Shown one piece after another: positions 20,123-29,598 of a stretch of DNA of 64,000 nt (positions are counted from its first letter, which is position 1; every line of letters begins with the position of its first letter). The notes under the pieces are model-generated. The model was not told where the DNA came from. It did no database searches and worked only from the letters and a program-made list of their open reading frames with translations. This DNA comes from Desulfuromusa sp. Lineage in GTDB: Bacteria > Desulfobacterota > Desulfuromonadia > Desulfuromonadales > Geopsychrobacteraceae. The stretch covers positions 1 through 64,000 of the forward strand of contig JADGDX010000005.1 of NCBI GenBank assembly GCA_016744675.1, read 5' to 3'. Position numbers and translations under genes: made by a program.

Positions 20123-21388
20123 TTAACGACTATGGCTAATAACGTTGGTCTGGCTAAGAGCCATTGCCCCACCGGCCAGTTGGCTGGTCCGAGCAACGTT
20201 GACACCATCGGCAACAGCACTACCAGTTGCATTGACAACGTTCATGCCACTAACATTACTCTGAGCACTACCTGACATCGTCAAGTTAAAGGTCGTATTA
20301 ACCGCTAGGCTGGAATCATCAACCACAATATATTCTGCTTGTGCGTCGGTGAGTTCAAAAGGTGAGCGGTAAATTTCGCTTCTATTGTCTACATATTCGC
20401 TATTTCCCGTGCTGCTACTGACTTCAGAATCCATGAGCGATTGGTCTTTTGTCTCAGTGGTCAACAAGTTTGCAGTACCACCTGACTCACAAGAGCCCAT
20501 AGCCACGCCACAACCAGCACCATTAATCTCAATGTCAATTTCGGGAAGAATTAACCGACCGTAAATGGCAAATTCACTGTCATCATTACCAATCGCCATA
20601 CCACCGTAGCTCTCAGCGGGACGACCCTCTTGTGATGCAGTAATTGTATCGGGCGCAGCGATAACAGCTCCACCTACAGCCAGGCCGATCTGCGCCTCAC
20701 CACCATCGATAAAAGTATCAACTTGACCAGCAACCGCTAAACCTTTACCAACGTTCGTATCAACGCTCACTTCAGGACTAGCGGGAAGAGAACTATCTGT
20801 AGTTGCGTTGGTCTGACCACCACCTTTAATAGTGGTATCGACTGAAGCGGTACTGGTATTTTGCGCATCACTGCTCAGCGTCTGCACGTCCAAAACATTA
20901 TTATTCCGATCCAGTTGAATATCGTGAGATTCGGACCCGGAAAGTTCGATCTCGACAGAGGTATTTGCCTCAGGACGAGAGTAGTTTGGCATTGACGCCG
21001 AACGGCGTTGTTCCTGGTTGATGATATTCGACTGTTCAACAGACATCTGTCCATTATCCGCGCCTGCTTCAGAACTAGTAACATCCCAAATATTGACACC
21101 ATTTGCCACAGTCGATTCAGAGCTATTTACCAAGTTAAGCCCCTTGGCACCCATCTGGACTTCATCACTCAGATCCACGCCGCCAGTCTGATTAATAGTT
21201 GCCTCAGAGCTATTGCCGATTATGGCCCCACCACTCCCGCCAACTTCACTTGATCCTGCAGTCACCTGGTCAAGGGTACGATCCCCCAAAGCCATCGGTG
21301 CAGCCTGAACCATCGATGCCCCCAACAACAGACAGCTCAAGACCATAAGTGATTTACCAACTTGCGGCACAAACCTCTTAATCATCAT
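20123..21388 (-). CDS. Large secreted protein, candidate surface/fibre subunit (paralogue of 18741-19997)
   Basis: RBS AGGAGG, signal peptide then MALGDRTLDQVTAGSS; two SAQ/VVN/VAN modules; GAGCGVAMGSC. Confidence 0.62.
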   Translation of the reverse strand: MMIKRFVPQVGKSLMVLSCLLLGASMVQAAPMALGDRTLDQVTAGSSEVGGSGGAIIGNSSEATINQTGGVDLSDEVQMGAKGLNLVNSSESTVANGVNIWDVTSSEAGADNGQMSVEQSNIINQEQRRSASMPNYSRPEANTSVEIELSGSESHDIQLDRNNNVLDVQTLSSDAQNTSTASVDTTIKGGGQTNATTDSSLPASPEVSVDTNVGKGLAVAGQVDTFIDGGEAQIGLAVGGAVIAAPDTITASQEGRPAESYGGMAIGNDDSEFAIYGRLILPEIDIEINGAGCGVAMGSCESGGTANLLTTETKDQSLMDSEVSSSTGNSEYVDNRSEIYRSPFELTDAQAEYIVVDDSSLAVNTTFNLTMSGSAQSNVSGMNVVNATGSAVADGVNVARTSQLAGGAMALSQTNVISHSR

Positions 21389-21888
21389 GTTTAACCTCCT
21401 TTTAAGTTTATGGATTGTTAGTAGGACAACCCTGTACAAAACAAATCAGACTCATTACTCTATTGCGCTAGATCATTTCGATTGAATTTCCGCCGCTATA
21501 ATTTATTTATTATCTAAGCAACATCTTTTCCATGCCATTGAGCACATTTCAAACGTTTATAGTCAGCGGTCAATTCAACTAAAAAGCAAGCCAGACCAGC
21601 CTAACCTTGCGCCCAAATGCTTAATAAATACAAATGAGTAGCTCCACCTAATGAATACTACTATGAACAGTTGCAAGTCTACACATCTACCCTGTCAATT
21701 TCCTTACAATCGGTCACAAACAGATATTATGATTGAATTTTAAGGTAAGCGACTACTTAGAAAAAATATTTCATCTCTGACTATCCCAATGGAAGCACAC
21801 TTTCTAGAGCCTCCCTAAAGAATAGAGTTGAAGGGATTTTCGCTTAATGATGGGGAAACTGGGGAAATCTATCTGAAACACTTTCTGC

Positions 21889-24800
21889 TTATCTATTTGC
21901 TGAGATATCAGCAATAAGTTCAGTGATTTCGTCGACGGAATAATCTTCCCCCTGAAGAACAGTTGCAAAACGAGTCAACACCTGTCGGGCCTGAATCGTC
22001 GAATTCTGGCCCTGAAGCTGAAAAAGACGCGCATAAAGCCTGTCATCAAGAGGATCATTTTTCAACGCCTTCTCGACGACCAGAATCGCCTGCGACTGAT
22101 GACCGGCATTAACCAGCAACTCACTCCAAGAACAAGCCAATATCGTCATGGTTCGAGTCAATTCACGTCGAAAAGAACTCAGTTGACTTTCACCGCTGGT
22201 CCCAGGAGAAAACCCTCCCGACCATAAAGATTCAGCGGTAGAGAAAGAATTTCCAGCCTGCCAGAATTCCTGCAATCGCAGGTGCCGCTGTCCGCGATCA
22301 ACTGAGCATAAAAACTCACACGCGTCGACCTTACAGTGAGCGAGCCAGAGCATTCCCTTTTCACGCCTTAAATAAGATTGTTCACTGCCCCTGGGCAAAA
22401 CCTTAGTAAAGACTTTCCGCAGTCGCGAGACCAAAGTATCAAACTTGGTCTGAGCACCTTCGGGAGGACTATCAGGCCAGAAATGAAGTTGAATCATCTC
22501 CTGAGGCAACTTAAATCGAGGAGCAGAAATAAGCAGACAAAGTAATTCTCGCTGAGTCGGGGTAAGATCCTCGGCCTGAAGTAAATCTTCTCCTCGATAC
22601 TGAACTTTAAAATCACCAAGCGTCTTCATAGAAAGCAACGGAATTGCTTGTCCGTCATCCGAAAAAGCCATTCCAAGACGCTCGTCAGCCAACATCTGTA
22701 CGTACTCATTTTCTATGTCATGTCTTGCAGCAAAACTGAATATTTTTATCATCGCTTCTGGTGTCCATGCCCAGAAATGATGATAACTGTTTCGACGCAT
22801 CAACTCTAACCCGGCTTCGATATCTTGCTTAGCCTGCTGAACTGCATTAAGTTCAAAATAAACCGAAGCACGGTGCAGAGTGGCACACGCTTCGATATAT
22901 TCGGTCGGCATTCGTCGGGCATCAAAGATAGCTTCGCTCAACAGTTCAATAGCCTCTTCAGAACGGCCACAATGAGACAGAACTAGCCCAACGGCTATTT
23001 TATTTTGGGCAACAAAATACACCCCCCCTGATAACTCACGCAATTTCCTCGATTGTTCCACAGTCGAAAGTGCGGCATCTGCCTGATGCAATAAGGCCTG
23101 AACAAGCGCCTTAAATTGTAGAATTTGGCTACTCAGGTGGGGACTTAAAGGAGGTTGGCGGTGCAAGGCCCTATCGGCAATATGCATTGCCTTACAAAAA
23201 TCACCTTGGTTAATAGCAATATCCATTTCCCAGACATAACAAAATGGACCGGCTATCGTTTGGGAGAAGAGCGTATCACCAACAGCTTCGACAAGCTGGC
23301 CTTTCTGCTTGAAGTAATTTTTAAAATCGCCCTCGTGAAAAAGAAAGTTAAATAGCATCATCCGGATCGATAAGCAGTTGAATGTCCCAATCTCAGGCCG
23401 ATGCAAAAAAGAAGAGGCCGACTCAAGACATGTGTAGGCTAAAGCGGTATGACCAGCAAATATCTGGTTATAGCCTATGATCATATGAATAGCCGCTTCG
23501 AAATTGACCAATCCCTCCTTCCTTGACAGATTTAGAGCCAACGAAGCAAATTTATTTGACTCATCGACATCAGCGAGAAAGATGCAATAGCCCATAGCCA
23601 GACAGCGCGCAACGAGAATTGTCATTGCACTATCAAGATCCTCACCACATTGAAAAAACAGGGACTCTGCCCTTTTCAGCAATTCCTCGCCCTCTTTATA
23701 ATGGCCAGTCGTTGTTATATGGATGGAGATGATATGCGCCAAACTGAGCAATTCACCGACTTCGTCCTGATGACTAGAAAAAACAGTCAAAGCCTTACTT
23801 AGCAATGGCAACGCTCGATCTGGAGCAGAGTCCATATGGGCTAACGCTGAATAGAAAGAAGACCAGCCATAAGAGTTGAAATGGTCCTGCGGAACCCGAT
23901 TCAAGATTCTGGTCAAAGTGACCGCTTGATTCGTGACCAAAAAAGACATGCCATATTCTTTCAGTGCACTTTCAACGGCAGGATAGTCTCCGGACTGCAA
24001 CAGATAGGCTAATGCTTGAATTGGCTTTTTGAGCTCCATGTAAAAATCACCAGCCTGATGATAAACTTTTCGAATCTCTTCAAAATCTAATTCTGCTCCA
24101 GCCTTTTCCTGAAGGAATTCGCGAAACAGGTGATGAAAACCAAAAGTCTCCTTTTCAGAATCAAGATGACGAATGAAAAGATTGCGGCGATCCAGGTCTG
24201 ATAAATCAGACCCAAAATTAGACTCTCCGGTAAGCTTTATTGCTAATTCAACTGGGATTTCATCTAGCAAAGATAAAACCATGAGTGGGCGGTGTAAACG
24301 CAGTTCCAAAGTTGTCAGAATCTCGCGGCTGAAATACTGCAAGAGCGTCTGACGGTCAGAAAAGCCAGGACAAACCAGAGGCAACTGATGCTCAGAGGCG
24401 ACCTGTTGCTCCATTTGTCGACCGAGCAATAAAACCCCCATGGTCCAACCATCAGTTGCCCTTGCAATAGACTGGATTGATTCATGGGATATGTCACGCT
24501 GTAGAACGTGCTGGAAAAAGGCGGTGATTTCAGCTTCGCTTAATGCCAAGTCCTCATCAACAAGAGACAAGAGAGACCGCTTATGAGAGCTATTTTGACG
24601 GCTTGGAAGCGCCAATGTCTCACGTGAAGATAATACAAAGTGTAAACTTGGAGGGGCTGTTTCTAGCAGATAGTTCACAATAAATAGCCCGGATTCATGC
24701 TCCATAAGGTAGTGCAAATCATCGAAAACAATGTAAAGATTGCCCTTAAGTCGGCTATCTAAGTCATTTAATAATAGATTAATCTGCTTCGGCAAATCCA

Positions 24801-25149
24801 GCTGACAAAAACCTACTCCTTCTAGAAACTGAGCAGTTTCATTTGAGGGGAAATCAGGAAGTTGCTTATTTATGCAGAGGAGGAGTGCTTGGAGAAAAAA
24901 AGCAGGATCAGCATCTTCCTGCCCAACCTGATACCAAACGGAAGATATCCCAGGACGATCTAGAAATTGCTTAATAAGAGTCGTTTTCCCCTGACCAGCC
25001 CGAGCTTCAATAATTATTGAGGGGGAGGAACCATCCTGAGCCAACGAATCTACAAGACTTTTCCGATATAAAAATTGAGGAGTATCAACCTGGGGAGGAG
25101 AGAACTTATCTGCCCGTATTTGTGCTCTAAATTCTGCAGACCGAAACAT
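21889..25149 (-). CDS. MalT/LuxR-like ATPase regulator with C-terminal winged-helix and BTAD (SARP-like) domain
   Basis: EARAGQGKTTLIKQF P-loop, IVFDDLHYL Walker B, TPR-like middle, C-terminal LGDFKVQYRGEDLLQAEDLTPTQRELLCLL..LVSRLRKVF. Confidence 0.8.
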   Translation of the reverse strand: MFRSAEFRAQIRADKFSPPQVDTPQFLYRKSLVDSLAQDGSSPSIIIEARAGQGKTTLIKQFLDRPGISSVWYQVGQEDADPAFFLQALLLCINKQLPDFPSNETAQFLEGVGFCQLDLPKQINLLLNDLDSRLKGNLYIVFDDLHYLMEHESGLFIVNYLLETAPPSLHFVLSSRETLALPSRQNSSHKRSLLSLVDEDLALSEAEITAFFQHVLQRDISHESIQSIARATDGWTMGVLLLGRQMEQQVASEHQLPLVCPGFSDRQTLLQYFSREILTTLELRLHRPLMVLSLLDEIPVELAIKLTGESNFGSDLSDLDRRNLFIRHLDSEKETFGFHHLFREFLQEKAGAELDFEEIRKVYHQAGDFYMELKKPIQALAYLLQSGDYPAVESALKEYGMSFLVTNQAVTLTRILNRVPQDHFNSYGWSSFYSALAHMDSAPDRALPLLSKALTVFSSHQDEVGELLSLAHIISIHITTTGHYKEGEELLKRAESLFFQCGEDLDSAMTILVARCLAMGYCIFLADVDESNKFASLALNLSRKEGLVNFEAAIHMIIGYNQIFAGHTALAYTCLESASSFLHRPEIGTFNCLSIRMMLFNFLFHEGDFKNYFKQKGQLVEAVGDTLFSQTIAGPFCYVWEMDIAINQGDFCKAMHIADRALHRQPPLSPHLSSQILQFKALVQALLHQADAALSTVEQSRKLRELSGGVYFVAQNKIAVGLVLSHCGRSEEAIELLSEAIFDARRMPTEYIEACATLHRASVYFELNAVQQAKQDIEAGLELMRRNSYHHFWAWTPEAMIKIFSFAARHDIENEYVQMLADERLGMAFSDDGQAIPLLSMKTLGDFKVQYRGEDLLQAEDLTPTQRELLCLLISAPRFKLPQEMIQLHFWPDSPPEGAQTKFDTLVSRLRKVFTKVLPRGSEQSYLRREKGMLWLAHCKVDACEFLCSVDRGQRHLRLQEFWQAGNSFSTAESLWSGGFSPGTSGESQLSSFRRELTRTMTILACSWSELLVNAGHQSQAILVVEKALKNDPLDDRLYARLFQLQGQNSTIQARQVLTRFATVLQGEDYSVDEITELIADISANR

Positions 25150-25562
25150 TCATTATTCCTAAGCCACTCAAATTAATAACAAAAACCAGACAAGTTACGC
25201 TAACACAACATTGCATAAAAATCCCAATTCTGAAAGAAACAAAACATAAGTGCAACAAAAAGTGAATGGTCGAGAGCAAATCTTCAAGCTTATAAAACAG
25301 CTTAATTATAAGGATGAATATTTGAAAAGACTGACGTGATAAAGAACCAAAGCGACCTGACGAACCATAACCAAATCCCCGCATGGAATATTCAACTTTT
25401 AGAGATTGAACATCTAGGTTATTTATCACCCAAAGTGTAAAATCACGTCACAAAGAAGTGGTGGCTAGCGAAATAATTTTAGCTGATAAATTTGGCACTA
25501 TCAGATAAACCTACGGTTGTTGATATTAGGTTTAAGTTGAATCATCTCAAAGGGATAAGCAA

Positions 25563-25787
25563 ATGAAAAAATCTCAGCGTGTAGAGATAAAGAAAATTCT
25601 CTTGGCACAGATTGCTTTGTCCGGGGATGGTCTGCGTTTGGGGCGCCTAAATGCATCTTTGGGACGGATTGACGCAGATAACTTTGGAGAATGCTTTAAG
25701 TGCGAACAGGACATTCCGTTTGCAGTTCTGAAAACCTGCCCTGAACGGATCATTTGCGATAAATGCCTAGATAAGGCAGAGGATTAA
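25563..25787 (+). CDS. TraR/DksA-type zinc finger protein
   Basis: CFKCEQDIPFAVLKTCPERIICDKCLD C4 zinc finger. Confidence 0.85.
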   Translation: MKKSQRVEIKKILLAQIALSGDGLRLGRLNASLGRIDADNFGECFKCEQDIPFAVLKTCPERIICDKCLDKAED

Positions 25788-25790
25788 TCA

Positions 25791-26213
25791 GTGCAAAAAG
25801 CTTGCGACTCTCATCCAGCACAGATCCTGAAACTACTTGCGCTGACTGCCTTACTTGTATTCATTCCCGGATGTAGTAACCGACATATCATTTATCATCA
25901 AACTGCTTTGAGCCGAGATTACACTTACGTTACGTTTTCCCGCGACACAGCTCCCTACGTTCACCAAGGGCAGGTCGGAGGGGAACACTCAACCTTCATT
26001 AAGGTGCTGGGTTTTCAGGGTGATTGCTTCACCATAGAAATGCAACAAAAGGGAGATGCGGGATTCACTGTATATACTGAAGGGGGTCAGATTGAACAGG
26101 GAGGATCCCTTTATAGAGTGAGCGTTAACGCATTAAGCGACCTATTTACAATAGAGATCTCTGCGCTCAATTACGGAGACTATGCCCTAACAATCACCAA
26201 GGGACACGATTAA
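25791..26213 (+). CDS. Putative lipoprotein, function unknown
   Basis: N-terminal hydrophobic stretch ending FIPGCSN lipobox-like. Confidence 0.55.
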   Translation: MQKACDSHPAQILKLLALTALLVFIPGCSNRHIIYHQTALSRDYTYVTFSRDTAPYVHQGQVGGEHSTFIKVLGFQGDCFTIEMQQKGDAGFTVYTEGGQIEQGGSLYRVSVNALSDLFTIEISALNYGDYALTITKGHD

Positions 26214-26218
26214 ATAAA

Positions 26219-26701
26219 ATGAAACATAATAATTGGCGACTAAGTGCTCTGTTGTTTTTTGCTCTTGTCATTTTGGCTATACCCAGCATAGCGACCTCAG
26301 AGTCAAAACGGATCCTCGACTATTATCTTTACGACGACTTTAGGCAATATCCAGCCAGAGAAATATACGCAGGGAACCCGGCTCCCGTTGTTTTTGGAAT
26401 TGACTCAGAAGCCAAACTTTTTCATACCCGGATCACAGAGGGGGCCAAGCACGGGCCAAACTTTGCTGGCATCTATACCGTGATTGAATGGGGTTGTGGC
26501 ACCAATTGCCAACAGATCGCAGTTGCCAATGCTCGCACAGGCCGTTTGAGTGACTGGATCACCACAGAATTGGGCTCAAGCTACCAGATAGACAGTATTC
26601 TCTTTGTTAAAAACCCAGACACAAAAAAATGTTCATTGCTAGAATGGTGCAAAACCAGTTACTACAGCTTTGAAAAGGGAAAATTCGTGTTGATTGAATA
26701 A
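26219..26701 (+). CDS. Secreted protein, function unknown
   Basis: Signal peptide; KHGPNFAGIYTVIEWGCGTNCQQIAV. Confidence 0.6.
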   Translation: MKHNNWRLSALLFFALVILAIPSIATSESKRILDYYLYDDFRQYPAREIYAGNPAPVVFGIDSEAKLFHTRITEGAKHGPNFAGIYTVIEWGCGTNCQQIAVANARTGRLSDWITTELGSSYQIDSILFVKNPDTKKCSLLEWCKTSYYSFEKGKFVLIE

Positions 26702-26836
26702 GAATTATTTAGTCTAAAACTGTGAGTACCTCTTAGCCTAAAGATAAATCATGAAGACAAACGACCTGTTTCATTTCTTATCCGTGCTGAAACACGAACT
26801 GATCGATAGAGATCACCCAACATCCATGGAGAACCA

Positions 26837-27157
26837 ATGAAAATAATAAAAACCGTACTGCTGATTGCTCTGTTTGCCTCTCTATCCACAACCTCTTTTG
26901 GCGGCAATTCGATAGAGAGTCGAGCTTATATTGAAGAAAAATTTGTCGGTGTCCTGATTGAACAGTTCGGTGTTGACTCGGAAAATATTTCCGATGAAAC
27001 ACGCTTGCGTGAGGACCTCGGTGCTGACGAGCTCGACCTTATAGAGTTATTGATGGCCCTCGAAGAGTATTTCGATATTACCGTCAGTGACGAGCAATGG
27101 GCAGGCGTCACCACAATCGAATCAGCCGTTAATTTGATATTTGGCATCAGAAACTAA
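26837..27157 (+). CDS. Acyl-carrier-protein-like protein with signal peptide; Ser site replaced by Glu
   Basis: MKIIKTVLLIALFASLSTTSFGG leader then LREDLGADELDLIELLMALEEYFDITVSDEQW. Confidence 0.75.
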   Translation: MKIIKTVLLIALFASLSTTSFGGNSIESRAYIEEKFVGVLIEQFGVDSENISDETRLREDLGADELDLIELLMALEEYFDITVSDEQWAGVTTIESAVNLIFGIRN

Positions 27158-27173
27158 ATCGTTAGTAAAAAAA

Positions 27174-27644
27174 ATGAATATCATACAAAAACTTGCAAAT
27201 TGTGATTTAGGTCGAGAGACCTATCACTCTGATGGAAAAGGACATCTTCAGGTCCAACAAGAGTCGTCCTATGGTTTTGAAACTCCAACTTCCTTGCTTG
27301 AGCAGGTAGAGCAAGAAGGGCTATGTCCAGAATTCTTCGAGATCGTCAAAACGAAAGAGGATGGGTGGATACTGCATATCACCAGACACTTCTTAACCTC
27401 CAAGCATTATTCAACAACGTGTTTTGTTGAGTTTTTGTCTATCCTATCAAGCAGAGACGCACAGATTCAGCTTATTCAAGATTCTCCAATGTGGCTATGG
27501 GATGAGAACAACCTTACGTTGATAGGCATGGTCATCGATAAAGCCGAACAACTTATCGCTTCTACCGATCAAAAATCAATCGACAGAGAAATCGACCTAT
27601 CTATACTATACTGCACAGAGTCATTCAAAGGCTTGAAACGATGA
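27174..27644 (+). CDS. Hypothetical protein
   Basis: ORF with internal ATG start (MNIIQKLANC), same strand as preceding small genes. Confidence 0.45.
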   Translation: MNIIQKLANCDLGRETYHSDGKGHLQVQQESSYGFETPTSLLEQVEQEGLCPEFFEIVKTKEDGWILHITRHFLTSKHYSTTCFVEFLSILSSRDAQIQLIQDSPMWLWDENNLTLIGMVIDKAEQLIASTDQKSIDREIDLSILYCTESFKGLKR

Positions 27645-27732
27645 GAGACAAGAACAAATAAGTCTACTTTATGTGACTGATCAATTTTTGGTGGCGGGAT
27701 ATTAGGCCATCCCCCTTCTTTGGTGTGGACCC

Positions 27733-27767
27733 AAAAAGCCTCCTCCGATTTCTCAGAAGAGGCTTTC
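27733..27767. terminator. Hairpin terminator next to tRNA-Glu 3' fragment
   Basis: AAAAAGCCTC..GAGGCTTTCT. Confidence 0.6.
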
Positions 27768-27773
27768 TCAATG

Positions 27774-27794
27774 TGGCGTCCCCAGGGGGATTCG
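27774..27794 (-). pseudogene. tRNA-Glu 3'-end fragment (21 bp exact repeat)
   Basis: TGGCGTCCCCAGGGGGATTCG identical to 27977-27997. Confidence 0.85.
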
Positions 27795-27914
27795 GTCACT
27801 ACGGCATCGCCATCACGGCAATTCCTGCGGAACCTCCCCTCCATTCGCTGACGCGACCATCCATGGCCGCTTTTCTGACATTAAGTCAGCGCTCATTTCG
27901 CTTCGAATCCCCCT
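27784..27914. repeat. 131-bp element bounded by 11-bp perfect inverted repeats resembling tRNA T-arm
   Basis: AGGGGGATTCG (27784-27794) and CGAATCCCCCT (27904-27914), with internal hairpins CTGACattaaGTCAG and CCATccATGG. Confidence 0.6.
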
Positions 27915-27930
27915 CTTTGATAACCCGTAA

Positions 27931-27976
27931 AAATAGAAAAAGCCCTCCCACTTGCGTGAAAGGGCCATTTCTATTT
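27931..27976 (-). terminator. Terminator of tRNA-Glu
   Basis: AAATAGAAAaagCCCT..AGGGccaTTTCTATTT. Confidence 0.7.
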
Positions 27977-28054
27977 TGGCGTCCCCAGGGGGATTCGAAC
28001 CCCCGTCGCCGCCGTGAAAGGGCGGTGTCCTGGGCCAGGCTAGACGATAGGGAC
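27977..28054 (-). tRNA. tRNA-Glu (TTC)
   Basis: Complete cloverleaf with encoded CCA; anticodon loop CTTTCAC. Confidence 0.97.
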
Positions 28055-28110
28055 TTAAAACTACTAAGTCCCTGCGGAAATTGAATCCGCAGGATGCTAC
28101 ATTCGTTAAA

Positions 28111-28186
28111 TGGTGAGCCGGGGGGGGATCGAACCCACGACCATCTGATTAAAAGTCAGATGCTCTACCAACTGAGCTACCGGCCC
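28111..28186 (-). tRNA. tRNA-Lys (TTT)
   Basis: GGGCCGGTAGCTCAGTTGGTAGAGCATCTGACTTTTAATCAGATGG..CCGGCTCACCA. Confidence 0.97.
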
Positions 28187-28238
28187 AAACAACGAAAGGA
28201 CGTTATACGTGAATCATTTTGGTGCGTCAACCATTTTT

Positions 28239-29558
<1,320 letters not shown>

Positions 29559-29598
29559 TTACGTCAATAACGTGATGTCACTGACTATTAAATGATAA

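Noticed and set aside
27569-27844. 91-aa minus ORF (..GDAVVTESPWGRHIEKASSEKSEEAFWVHTKEGG..)
   Set aside because: Crosses the tRNA-Glu fragment and terminator; non-coding repeat explains it better
27725-28084. 119-aa ORF (..WRPQGDSNPRRRRERAVSWARLDD..)
   Set aside because: Translation runs through the tRNA-Glu gene on the opposite strand; a classic tRNA-derived false ORF
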